A DNA stretch of 64,000 nt from Zhengella sp020637775 (GTDB lineage: Bacteria > Pseudomonadota > Alphaproteobacteria > Rhizobiales > Rhizobiaceae): the NCBI RefSeq assembly GCF_041397485.1, contig NZ_JAWKWO010000003.1, forward strand, positions 536,439-600,438, given 5' to 3'. Both the position numbers and the translations under genes were made by a program. Of this stretch, positions 50,790 to 59,215 are shown in pieces; position 1 is the first letter of the stretch; the number at the start of each line of letters is the position of its first letter. The notes below the pieces were generated by a model. It saw nothing but the letters and a program-made list of their open reading frames with translations, made no database searches and was not told the DNA's origin.

Positions 50790-52517
50790 TCAGCCGTCTT
50801 TTGCCAGCATGTCCGTCATCTGGTCGCGCATGATGAATTTCTGCGGTTTGCCCGTGATCGTCATGGGCAATTCTTCCACGATACGGACATGGGCGGGGAT
50901 CTTGTAATGGGCGATCTGGCCCTGGCAGTAGGCCCTGATCGCCTCCGGCTCGATGGTCTCGCCGGGTGCCGGAATGATCCAGGCGCAGACGATTTCGCCA
51001 TATTTCTCGTCCGGCACGCCGAAAACCTGTACCGCGCTCACCTTGGGGTGGCGGAAAAGGAATTCCTCGATCTCGCGGGGATAGATGTTCTCGCCGCCAC
51101 GGATGATCATGTCCTTGACGCGGCCCGTGATCGTGCAGAAGCCTTCCGCGTCAATGCGGGCGAGGTCGCCGGTATGCATCCAGCCGTCGCGGATCGATTC
51201 GGCCGTGCGCTCCGGTTCGTCCCAGTAGCCGAGCATGACGGAATAGCCCTTCGTGCACAGTTCACCCTGTTCGCCGACGGGCAGGGTCTCGCCGCTCTCG
51301 TTGACGATCCTGACTTCGAGATGCGGATGGATGCGGCCGACGGTGGCGCAGCGCTTGTCGGTCGGATCGTCGACGAAGCTCTGGAAGGAAACCGGCGAGG
51401 TTTCGGTCATGCCGTAGCAGATGGTGACTTCCGGCATGTTCATGTCGGCATTGACGCGGCGCATCACCTGTTCGGGGCAGGGCGCGCCGGCCATGACGCC
51501 GGTTCGCATGGCGGAAAGATCGCGCGGCTTTGCCTTCAGCGATTCCAGCATGGCGATGAACATGGTCGGCACGCCATAGCAGGCGGTGCATTTTTCCGCT
51601 TCCAGCGCATCGAGCGTCGGTTCGGCTTCGAAGCCCTCGCCGGGGAAGATCATGGCCGCACCGTAAGCCACGCAGCCCAGAACGCCCATGACCATGCCGA
51701 AGCAATGGTAGAGCGGTACCGGAATGCACAGCCGGTCAGCTTCGGTCAGATTGATCCGGCCGGTGACGAAACGGGCATTGTTGACGATGTTGCGATGGGT
51801 GAGCGTCGCGCCCTTCGGTGCGCCAGTGGTGCCGGAGGTGAACTGGATGTTGATGGGATCGTTCGGCGCCAGCGTCGCGGTGATGCCATCGAGGCGCGCC
51901 GCCTCGGCCGCCCCGCCCATCGCCATCAGGCGGGGAAAGGGCAGGATGCCGGGGCCGGCGTCGTCGGCCATGGCGATGACCCATTTAAGGTGCGGCAGGT
52001 TCTTCGCCTGAAGCCCGCCCGGCTCGCTCGCCGCCAGTTCCGGGGCAAGCGTGCGGAGCATTCCGATATAGTCGGATGTCTTGAAGCGCTCGGCCGTGAC
52101 CAGTGCCTTGCAGCCGACCTTGTTGAGCGCGAATTCCAGCTCCGAGAGACGGTAGGCCGGATTGATGTTGACGAGGATGAGGCCGATGCGCGCGGTGGCG
52201 AATTGCGTCAGCACCCATTCATGGCGATTGGGCGACCAGACCCCGACACGGTCGCCTTTCTCAAGGCCGAGCGCCAGCAAGGCGGCGGCAAGGCGATCGA
52301 CCTCTTCGGCAAATTGCGACCAGGTGCGGCGGATGCCCTGGGCGCGAAATATGGCCGCTTCGCGATCGGGAAACCGGGCAACCGTCTCGGCCAGCACCTG
52401 CGGGATCGTCTTTTCCCAGAGCGGTTCATCGACCGGGCCGATGACATGGGAAATGCCGCCAAGCGGTGCGCCGAAGGGCCGTGCTGCTTCACCCGGTTGC
52501 GTGTCGATCTGGTTCAT
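50790..52517 (-). CDS. Acyl-CoA synthetase (AMP-forming)
   Basis: The 575-residue protein is a fatty-acid-type acyl-CoA ligase of the ANL superfamily. The P-loop is NIQFTSGTTGAPKGATLTHRN (in part FTSGTTGAPKG), the A5 motif is CYGMTETSPVSF, and the A8 motif is GYWDEPERTAESIRDGWMHTGD, seen in part as GWMHTGDLARID. The catalytic Lys lies near the C-terminus in ELPMTITGKPQKF. It matches the FadD3/medium-to-long-chain group common in rhizobia, which feeds beta-oxidation; the chain length is not fixed. No other fatty-acid genes adjoin. It follows the AroE-like gene after 142 bases and may be separately transcribed. Confidence 0.93.
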   Translation of the reverse strand: MNQIDTQPGEAARPFGAPLGGISHVIGPVDEPLWEKTIPQVLAETVARFPDREAAIFRAQGIRRTWSQFAEEVDRLAAALLALGLEKGDRVGVWSPNRHEWVLTQFATARIGLILVNINPAYRLSELEFALNKVGCKALVTAERFKTSDYIGMLRTLAPELAASEPGGLQAKNLPHLKWVIAMADDAGPGILPFPRLMAMGGAAEAARLDGITATLAPNDPINIQFTSGTTGAPKGATLTHRNIVNNARFVTGRINLTEADRLCIPVPLYHCFGMVMGVLGCVAYGAAMIFPGEGFEAEPTLDALEAEKCTACYGVPTMFIAMLESLKAKPRDLSAMRTGVMAGAPCPEQVMRRVNADMNMPEVTICYGMTETSPVSFQSFVDDPTDKRCATVGRIHPHLEVRIVNESGETLPVGEQGELCTKGYSVMLGYWDEPERTAESIRDGWMHTGDLARIDAEGFCTITGRVKDMIIRGGENIYPREIEEFLFRHPKVSAVQVFGVPDEKYGEIVCAWIIPAPGETIEPEAIRAYCQGQIAHYKIPAHVRIVEELPMTITGKPQKFIMRDQMTDMLAKDG

Positions 52518-52659
52518 GGGTCTGCCTCCCGTCTGGACCGGACCGGTCGTACCCGGTCTCGATTGGCGTTTTGGCAGGGATGTTGCGATCCGCCGGCCGG
52601 GATGTCCAGTGGCGAAAAGGCGAAACCGTACGCGTCTTGCGCTGCGGCCGCCTTGCGCG

Positions 52660-53496
52660 TCAGTAGCGGATGGTGGCGACGGCGCGCAGTTCGGCGGCCG
52701 TGGCCGCGGGAAAGCCGAAGAACTCCAGATAGGCCGGGATTTGCTCGAACAGCATGTCGGTTCCGACCTGGGTCATGCAGCCGCGGGCGCGGGCGGCGGC
52801 CAGAAAGGGCGTTTCCTCCTGCTTCATCACCACTTCGCCGACGAAGGTGGACGGCGCGACCCTGTCCATGTCCACCGGAAGCGGATCGCCCTCGTTCATG
52901 CCCAGTGGGGTGGCATTGACGACGATGTCGTGGCCGGCCGGATCGCCGGAGCCGGTGGCGACGTCGAGGGCGGGATAATGCGCCTTCAGGCTGGCGGCGA
53001 GCCGGTTCGCGCTGTCCTGGCGTGTATCAAGGAGGCAGAGCCGCGCGGCGCCTGCCTTTGCCAGCGATGCCGCAATGGCGGAGCCGACGCCGCCCGAGCC
53101 GACGACGAGCGCTGACATGCCCTTGATGACGCGGCCCTTGGCGCGCATGCCGCGCACGAAGCCCTCGCCATCGAACATGTCGCCGATGAGACGCCCGTCC
53201 GCGTTGCGGCGCACGGCGTTGCAGGAGCCGCACACCTTCACCGTCGTGCTTGCCTCGTCCAGCAGATCGACCACGGACATCTTGTGCGGCATGGTGATGA
53301 GCGCGCCTGCGATGTTGCGCATGCGGAAGACGAGCGGGAGGAAGGCGGCGAAATCCTCCGCTTCGCAGCCCATGGGTACGACCACGGCGTCGATGTCACG
53401 GGATTCGAACCACGGATTGTAGATCATCGGCGCCTTGAAGCTTTCGGTCGGCACGCCGAGATGGGCGAGAAAGCGGGTATGTCCTGAAATGACCAT
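52660..53496 (-). CDS. Shikimate dehydrogenase-like protein (AroE family, divergent)
   Basis: The 278-residue protein has the AroE two-domain plan: catalytic Lys in ALITMPHKMSVVDLL, Asn in CGSCNAVRR, Asp in DMFDGEGFVRG, a Rossmann motif VVGSGGVGSAIAASLAKAGA and NATPLGMNEGD. The N-terminal substrate-carboxylate motif, normally S-x-S-P, is replaced by PTESFKAPMIYN, so the usual serine pair is absent. It is therefore likely a paralogue that acts on quinate or another hydroxy acid, and not the housekeeping shikimate dehydrogenase. I chose ATG 53496; the frame is open far upstream. It lies 26 bases after aroQ. Confidence 0.83.
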   Translation of the reverse strand: MVISGHTRFLAHLGVPTESFKAPMIYNPWFESRDIDAVVVPMGCEAEDFAAFLPLVFRMRNIAGALITMPHKMSVVDLLDEASTTVKVCGSCNAVRRNADGRLIGDMFDGEGFVRGMRAKGRVIKGMSALVVGSGGVGSAIAASLAKAGAARLCLLDTRQDSANRLAASLKAHYPALDVATGSGDPAGHDIVVNATPLGMNEGDPLPVDMDRVAPSTFVGEVVMKQEETPFLAAARARGCMTQVGTDMLFEQIPAYLEFFGFPAATAAELRAVATIRY

Positions 53497-53522
53497 GGTG
53501 TTCGCTCGTTTCCGGCCGCCGG

Positions 53523-53960
53523 TCAGCCGAGCAGCGTGCCCATGCGGCGCACCGCCAGTTCGTAGCCCTCGACGCCGAAGCCTGCCATGACCGCATCGGC
53601 GCGGTGCGAGACATAGGAGTGGTGGCGGAAGGCTTCGCGCTTGTGAACCTGGGAAATATGGATCTCGATCACCGGACCCTCGAAGGCGTTCAGCGCATCC
53701 AGAATGGCCACGGAGGTGTGCGTGAAGGCCGCCGGATTGATGATGATACCGCCTGCCTGTTCGCGGGCCTCGTGGATCCAGTCGATGATCTGATGCTCGG
53801 CATTGGATTGCAGCAGGCGGATCTCCAGGCCGAACGACGAGGCGACATCGCGGCAGCGCGCCTCGACATCGGCCAGTGTCTCGCGGCCATAGATCTCGGG
53901 CTGGCGCTTGCCGAGCAGGTTCAGGTTGGGACCGTTGAGAATGTAGACGAGCCTGGACAA
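53523..53960 (-). CDS. aroQ: Type II 3-dehydroquinate dehydratase
   Basis: AroQ interconverts 3-dehydroquinate and 3-dehydroshikimate. The 145-residue protein has VYILNGPNLNLLGKRQPEIYG, shown in part as LNGPNLNLLG with the conserved Tyr at PEIYG, then QSNAEHQIIDWIHEA, NPAAFTHTSVAILDAL, EIHISQVHKREAFRHHSY and GFGVEGYELAVRRM. The start is a TTG at 53960 (MSRLVYILN), with AAAGG upstream. The nearest ATG would be far inside the upstream non-homologous frame. It is paired with an AroE-like gene, which could serve quinate catabolism rather than aromatic synthesis. Confidence 0.94.
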   Translation of the reverse strand: MSRLVYILNGPNLNLLGKRQPEIYGRETLADVEARCRDVASSFGLEIRLLQSNAEHQIIDWIHEAREQAGGIIINPAAFTHTSVAILDALNAFEGPVIEIHISQVHKREAFRHHSYVSHRADAVMAGFGVEGYELAVRRMGTLLG

Positions 53961-54078
53961 GGAGCGTGCCTTTCGTTGCCGGGTTTCCTGTTCGCGGCCA
54001 AGGCGGCAGCGTCTCGACGGCATAGCCGCAATCGCGCCGGTTTCCAAGACGGGGCACGCACGGTGGCGCCGGCTCGTC

Positions 54079-55044
54079 TCAGCCGGCGGCCTCGACGGGA
54101 TAGGCGGCTTCCCCGGTCTCCCCGGCCAGTCCCGCGCGAATGAGATCCCAGAGCCGGGCCGCAAGCGGGCTCGGCGCGTGATTCTTGCGTGCGATCAGGT
54201 GATAGGGATTGACGATGATCGGCTCGTCCGGTTCGAGGCGTGCGAAGCCGCTGGCCGCACCGCCGGCGCCGATGAGATCGGCCACTTCCCGCGAAACCGG
54301 GGCGATGGCATCGGTGGAGGCCAGGTAGGCGATCATCACCAGCAGCGAGGTGGAATTGACGATCTCGCGCGGCAGGGAAATGCCCTTGGCGATGAAGGCC
54401 TCTTCGACGGCCTGGCGCATGGGAGTGTGCGGCGCCTGGATGACCCATTCATAGCCCTCCAGCGCATCGAGGGTCACCGTTCTTGCCCGGTGAAGCGGAT
54501 GGCCGCGACGAATCATGAAGTGAATGACCTCGACCCGGCCACGGCGGACGATGAACTGGCGGGCATCGGTGCCGGGGGGCACACGCGAGAGAACGAAATC
54601 GTAGTCGCCGCGCAACAGGCCGTCGATCAGGACGTCGCTCGGCGCCACATCGATATGGATGTCGGCGCGGTCGGCATCGCGCTTGAGTTGCTGGATGGCG
54701 GGCACCACATGGGCCACGGCACCGCCGGTGACGGAGCCGACGCGGATGGTGCCGGCGCGGCCAGCCCCCACCGCCTCCACTTCACGGGCCGTCTGTTCCA
54801 TGCCGTTGAGCAGGGTGACCGCATTGCGGGCGAGGATTTCGCCCATGGGCGTCACGGACATGCCCTTCGGATGGCGAAGGAAGGCAGGCGCGCCCATGGT
54901 GCGCTCAATGGCCGCGAGAAGCCGCGAGGCGGCAGGCTGTGTCATGCCGAGCTGTTCGGCGGCGAGCGCGAGCTGGCCGGTTTCGGCAATGGCCCGGACA
55001 AGGCGGAAATCGCGGATCTGAAGGCGGTTGACGAGATTTTGCAT
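54079..55044 (-). CDS. LysR-family regulator, GbpR-like
   Basis: The 321-residue protein has an N-terminal LysR helix-turn-helix (LQIRDFRLVRAIAETGQLALAAEQLGMTQPAASRLL, in parts LALAAEQLGMTQPAASRLL) and a C-terminal effector domain. It is divergent from the chvE-gguAB operon, as GbpR is in Agrobacterium and Azospirillum, where it activates the sugar-binding-protein genes in response to galactose or arabinose. The 165-base shared control region has a perfect 15-base palindrome at 55070-55084. The start ATG 55044 gives MQNLVNRLQI. The name GbpR is by location and family. Confidence 0.88.
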   Translation of the reverse strand: MQNLVNRLQIRDFRLVRAIAETGQLALAAEQLGMTQPAASRLLAAIERTMGAPAFLRHPKGMSVTPMGEILARNAVTLLNGMEQTAREVEAVGAGRAGTIRVGSVTGGAVAHVVPAIQQLKRDADRADIHIDVAPSDVLIDGLLRGDYDFVLSRVPPGTDARQFIVRRGRVEVIHFMIRRGHPLHRARTVTLDALEGYEWVIQAPHTPMRQAVEEAFIAKGISLPREIVNSTSLLVMIAYLASTDAIAPVSREVADLIGAGGAASGFARLEPDEPIIVNPYHLIARKNHAPSPLAARLWDLIRAGLAGETGEAAYPVEAAG

Positions 55045-55069
55045 TCAACTGCTTATCGGGATTGGTATG

Positions 55070-55084
55070 CAGATTGTCAATCTG
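55070..55084. promoter_or_regulatory. Palindromic site between the LysR gene and chvE
   Basis: CAGATTG-T-CAATCTG is a perfect 15-base palindrome of the T-N11-A form expected for a LysR protein. A wider imperfect repeat (TTGCATTCAA at 55039 with TTGAAATGCAA at 55090-55100) surrounds it. TTGAAA at 55090 could be the chvE -35. Confidence 0.55.
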
Positions 55085-55209
55085 TGCAATTGAAATGCAA
55101 GCGGTACGGTCCTTAACCTGCCTGCCGGATCGAAACGGTCCGCCAACATGGCGCGCATGGCTGACCCCATACCAACGGCGGCGCGCGCCGTTCTCTCGGG
55201 AGGAATTCG

Positions 55210-56277
55210 ATGAGGAAACTGATTTCCGTCATGGCGTCGCTTGTCGTCGGCGCCAGCGTGCTGGCCGGCCCGGCCATGGCGCAGGACAAGGGTACCGTAG
55301 GCATCGCGATGCCGACGAAGTCATCGGCGCGCTGGATTTCCGACGGCGATTCGATGGTCAAGCAATTCCAGGAGGCCGGCTACGAAACCGATCTCCAGTA
55401 TGCCGAAGACGACATTCCCAACCAGCTCGCCCAGATCGAGAACATGATCACCAAGGGCGTCGATGTGCTGGTGATTGCGGCCATCGACGGCACGACGCTT
55501 TCCAATGCGCTGGAGAACGCGGCCGCCTCGGGCATCAAGGTCATCGCCTATGACCGCCTCATCCGCGACAGCGGGAATGTCGACTATTATGCCACGTTCG
55601 ACAATTTCAAGGTTGGCGTGCAGCAGGCCACCTCGCTGGTCGAGGGGCTGAAGGAACGCTTCCCCGACACCAAGCCATGGAACGTGGAACTGTTCGGCGG
55701 CTCGCCGGACGACAACAACGCCTATTTCTTCTACAACGGCGCGATGAGCGTGCTGCAGCCGATGATCGATTCCGGCGATGTGGCCATTCCCTCGGGCCAG
55801 ACGGGCATGGATACGGTCGGCACACTGCGCTGGGATGGCGCGGTGGCGCAGGCGCGCATGGACAACCTGCTGTCGGCCAACTACACCGACAAGCAGGTGC
55901 ATGGCGTGCTTTCACCCTATGACGGCCTCTCCATCGGCATCCTGTCCTCGCTCAAGGGCGTGGGCTACGGCTCCGGCGACCTCAAGATGCCGATCGTGAC
56001 CGGCCAGGATGCGGAAGTGCCTTCGGTCAAGTCGATCCTGGCGGGCGAGCAGTATTCCACGATCTTCAAGGACACCCGCGAACTGGCCCGCGTGACCGTG
56101 GGCATGGTGGATGCCCTGCTGCAGGGCAGCGAGCCGGAAATCAACGACACGTCGACCTATGACAACGGCGTCAAGGTGGTTCCCTCCTACCTGCTGGAGC
56201 CGGTGGCGGTCGACAAGTCGAACTGGGAGAAGATCCTGATCGATTCCGGTTACTACACCATGGACCAGATCAAGTGA
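55210..56277 (+). CDS. chvE: Monosaccharide-binding protein, ChvE-type
   Basis: The 355-residue periplasmic protein has a signal peptide (LISVMASLVVGASVLAGPAMA) and the pentose/hexose receptor fold. Segments GTVGIAMPTKSSARWISDGD, QLAQIENMITKGVDVLVIAA, IDGTTLSNALENAA, VIAYDRLIRDSGNVDYYATFDN, shown in part, and ELFGGSPDDNNAYFFYNGAM match ChvE/MmsA receptors. It delivers sugars such as galactose, glucose, arabinose and xylose to the GguA/GguB transporter; in Agrobacterium ChvE also activates VirA sensing. GGGAGG precedes ATG 55210. It is the first gene of the sugar locus. Confidence 0.96.
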   Translation: MRKLISVMASLVVGASVLAGPAMAQDKGTVGIAMPTKSSARWISDGDSMVKQFQEAGYETDLQYAEDDIPNQLAQIENMITKGVDVLVIAAIDGTTLSNALENAAASGIKVIAYDRLIRDSGNVDYYATFDNFKVGVQQATSLVEGLKERFPDTKPWNVELFGGSPDDNNAYFFYNGAMSVLQPMIDSGDVAIPSGQTGMDTVGTLRWDGAVAQARMDNLLSANYTDKQVHGVLSPYDGLSIGILSSLKGVGYGSGDLKMPIVTGQDAEVPSVKSILAGEQYSTIFKDTRELARVTVGMVDALLQGSEPEINDTSTYDNGVKVVPSYLLEPVAVDKSNWEKILIDSGYYTMDQIK

Positions 56278-56369
56278 CGGCTTCTGCCTGAAGGCATGAA
56301 GCGCCCGCGCGGGGGTCTCCTGCGCGGGTTGCCGTCTTGCGGCATCCTCCACAAACCGGGGCTTGAACC

Positions 56370-57905
56370 ATGGCGACGCTGCTCGAAATGCGGTCGATCA
56401 CCAAGACCTTTCCCGGCGTCAAGGCGCTGGACACGGTGAACCTCACCGTCGAGGAAGGCGAAATCCACGCGCTTGTCGGCGAGAACGGGGCCGGCAAATC
56501 CACCCTCATGAAGGTCCTGTCGGGGGTCTATCCGGCCGGCTCCTATGAGGGCGACATCGTCTATGACGGCACGGTCGCCGCCTTTTCCGGCATTGCCGAC
56601 AGCGAGAATGTCGGCATCATCATCATTCACCAGGAACTGGCGCTGGTGCCGCTGCTCTCGATCGCCGAAAACCTGTTTCTGGGCAACGAGCGCGCCGCTG
56701 GCGGCCTGATCGACTGGCGCGAGACCTTCCGGCGCACCGAGGCGCTGCTCCGGAAAGTGGGACTGGCCGAGGCCCCGGGCACGCTGGTGGACAAGCTGGG
56801 CGTGGGCAAGCAGCAGCTCGTCGAAATCGCCAAGGCCCTGTCGAAGGACGTGCGGCTGCTGATCCTCGACGAACCGACGGCGGCATTGTCGGAAAGCGAC
56901 AGCCAGGCGCTGCTCGACCTTCTGCTCGAACTCAAGACGCAGGGCGTCACCTCGATCATCATCAGTCACAAGCTGAACGAGGTGCGCCGCATCGCCGACC
57001 GGGTCACCGTGATCCGCGACGGCTCGACGATCTCGACGCTGGACGCCCGGCGCGAGGCGATCACCGAGGACCGAATCGTGCGCGACATGGTGGGACGCGA
57101 CATGGCGCATCGCTACCCCGAGCGCGAGCGCCGCGCCGGTGACGTGATCTTCGAAGTGCGCAACTGGAATGTCTGGCATCCCGAACATGCCGACCGGCAG
57201 GTGATCCGCGATGTCGGCCTGACCGTGAGGGCAGGGGAAGTGGTGGGGATCGCAGGGCTGATGGGCGCCGGACGCACCGAACTTGCGATGAGCGTTTTCG
57301 GGCGCTCCTACGGGCGCAACATTTCCGGCGATGTGCTGATCCGCGGCAAGCCCGTGGACGTTTCGAGGGTGGACCGGGCGATCTCCGCGGGCCTTGCCTA
57401 TGTCACCGAGGACCGCAAGTCGCTCGGCCTCGTGCTCGACGAGACCATCCAGCGCAACATCACGCTGACCAACCTGCCGGCGGTCTCGAGCAACGGCGTC
57501 ATCTCGGAATCGTCCGAAACGCGGGTCGCGGAGAAATATCGCGGCGCGATGAACATCCGCACGCCGTCGGTCTTCCAGAAGGTGGTCAACCTTTCGGGCG
57601 GCAACCAGCAGAAGGTCGTGCTGTCGAAATGGCTGTTCGCGGAACCGGACGTGCTGATCCTCGACGAGCCGACGCGCGGCATCGATGTCGGCGCCAAATT
57701 CGAGATCTACAGCATCATCAACGAGCTGTCGGCGCAGGGCAAGGGTGTGCTGATGATCTCGTCGGAAATGCCGGAAATGCTGGGCATGTGCGACCGCATC
57801 TATGTCATGAACGAGGGCGAATTCGTGGGCGAACTGAGCACCGCGGAGGCCAGCCAGGAGCGTATCATGTCGCTCATCGTCACGGAAGAACGGGAGGCAG
57901 TTTGA
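56370..57905 (+). CDS. gguA: Sugar ABC transporter ATPase, GguA/MmsA type
   Basis: The 511-residue protein has two ABC cassettes. The first has Walker A GENGAGKST, signature GVGKQQLVEIAKALS and Walker B LLILDEPTAALSESD. The second has a degenerate Walker A region GLMGAGRTE, signature LSGGNQQKVVLSKWL and LILDEPTRGIDVGAK. It energises uptake of monosaccharides by ChvE and GguB at the inner membrane. The gene starts 92 bases after chvE, and a GC-rich inverted repeat (about 56301-56328) lies in the gap, which could lower expression of the transporter compared with the binding protein. Its stop is 1 base before gguB. Confidence 0.96.
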   Translation: MATLLEMRSITKTFPGVKALDTVNLTVEEGEIHALVGENGAGKSTLMKVLSGVYPAGSYEGDIVYDGTVAAFSGIADSENVGIIIIHQELALVPLLSIAENLFLGNERAAGGLIDWRETFRRTEALLRKVGLAEAPGTLVDKLGVGKQQLVEIAKALSKDVRLLILDEPTAALSESDSQALLDLLLELKTQGVTSIIISHKLNEVRRIADRVTVIRDGSTISTLDARREAITEDRIVRDMVGRDMAHRYPERERRAGDVIFEVRNWNVWHPEHADRQVIRDVGLTVRAGEVVGIAGLMGAGRTELAMSVFGRSYGRNISGDVLIRGKPVDVSRVDRAISAGLAYVTEDRKSLGLVLDETIQRNITLTNLPAVSSNGVISESSETRVAEKYRGAMNIRTPSVFQKVVNLSGGNQQKVVLSKWLFAEPDVLILDEPTRGIDVGAKFEIYSIINELSAQGKGVLMISSEMPEMLGMCDRIYVMNEGEFVGELSTAEASQERIMSLIVTEEREAV

Positions 57906-57906
57906 A

Positions 57907-59157
57907 ATGGACGCGGTTCACGAATCCGGCGGCGAGACTGGCATGGCGAAGGGCAAGCCCCCGGGTATCGGCGCCTATCTCGTCAGGCACATGCGCGAAT
58001 ACGGACTGCTCTTCGCGCTCATCGCCATCATGGTGTTCTTCCAGATCGTGACGGACGGCACGCTGCTGCGGCCGGTGAACATCACGAACCTGCTGCTGCA
58101 GAACTCCTACATCGTCATCATGGCGCTCGGCATGCTGATCGTCATCGTGTCGGGCAATATCGACCTGTCGGTCGGCTCGGTGATGGGCTTCATCGGCGCG
58201 CTGGCGGCGGTGATGATCGTCAATTTCGATCAGCCGGTGTCGGTCACGATCATCACCTGCATCGTTGCGGGCGGACTCATCGGCGCGGCCCAGGGCTATT
58301 GGGTGGCCTATTGGAAAATCCCCTCCTTCATCGTGACGCTGGCGGGCATGCTGGTCTTTCGCGGGCTGTCGCTCTGGCTTCTGGAGGGCCAGTCGGTCGG
58401 CCCCTTCCCGCGGGAATTCCAGGTGATCGCCAACGGCTTCGTTCCGGACATCTTCCCGGCGGGACTGGGCGAGACGCTGGCGGGAATTTTCGATGCCCGC
58501 AAGGTCAATGTGCTGGCACTGTTTTCCGGCGCCGCCATCGTCGCGGTGATCCTGTGGCTGGGCATGCGCCAGCGCGCGCGCAACAAGGCTTACGGCATCG
58601 AGGACGAACCGCGCAGCTTCTTCATCGCGCGCAATGCCATCGTCGCGTTCGCGCTGATCTTCATCATGTACAAGCTGTCGACCTTCCGGGGCCTGCCGAA
58701 CGTGCTGCTCACCATGGGCGTGCTGACGATCATCTATGCCTTCATCACGGAAAAGACGGTGATCGGGCGGCGGGTCTACGCGCTGGGCGGCAACGAGAAG
58801 GCGGCCAAGCTTTCGGGCATCAAAACCGAGCGGCTGACCTTCCTGGCCTTTGTCAACATGGGTGTTCTGGCGGCCATTGCCGGCCTCGTCTTCGCGGCGC
58901 GCTTGAACACCGCAACGCCGAAGGCCGGTTTCGCACTGGAACTGGACGTGATCGCGGCCGTTTTCATCGGCGGGGCTTCCATGTCCGGCGGTGTGGGAAC
59001 GATCATCGGCGCGGTGGTGGGCGCCTTCCTGATGGGCGTGCTCAACAACGGCATGTCGATCATGGGCATCGGTATCGATTACCAGCAGATGATCAAGGGC
59101 CTCGTGCTGCTCGCAGCCGTCATCTTCGACGTCTACAACAAGCAGAAACAGGGCTGA
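57907..59157 (+). CDS. gguB: Sugar ABC transporter permease, GguB/MmsB type
   Basis: The 416-residue protein has about ten membrane helices in the BPD_transp_2 family. Landmarks are NITNLLLQNSYIVIMALGMLIVIVSG (in part), NIDLSVGSVMGFIGAL, GAAQGYWVAYWKIPSFIVTLAG, RRVYALGGNEKAAKLSGIKTER and FIGGASMSGGVGTIIGAVVGAF. It makes the membrane channel for the sugar transporter; a cytoplasmic insert between helices 5 and 6 holds RQRARNKAYGIEDEP. The start ATG 57907 is close to the gguA stop. The sugar dehydrogenase gene follows after 58 bases. Confidence 0.96.
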   Translation: MDAVHESGGETGMAKGKPPGIGAYLVRHMREYGLLFALIAIMVFFQIVTDGTLLRPVNITNLLLQNSYIVIMALGMLIVIVSGNIDLSVGSVMGFIGALAAVMIVNFDQPVSVTIITCIVAGGLIGAAQGYWVAYWKIPSFIVTLAGMLVFRGLSLWLLEGQSVGPFPREFQVIANGFVPDIFPAGLGETLAGIFDARKVNVLALFSGAAIVAVILWLGMRQRARNKAYGIEDEPRSFFIARNAIVAFALIFIMYKLSTFRGLPNVLLTMGVLTIIYAFITEKTVIGRRVYALGGNEKAAKLSGIKTERLTFLAFVNMGVLAAIAGLVFAARLNTATPKAGFALELDVIAAVFIGGASMSGGVGTIIGAVVGAFLMGVLNNGMSIMGIGIDYQQMIKGLVLLAAVIFDVYNKQKQG

Positions 59158-59215
59158 CGGGAACGCGCCGCTGGCGGGTCCGGCGGAGCGGTGCCGAATT
59201 GCAAGGGAAATTCGC

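Noticed and set aside
50724..52919. 731-codon plus-strand frame opposite the acyl-CoA synthetase
   Set aside because: It is exactly antisense to a gene with clear ANL-superfamily motifs, and is rich in His, Arg and Gly as expected for such shadows.
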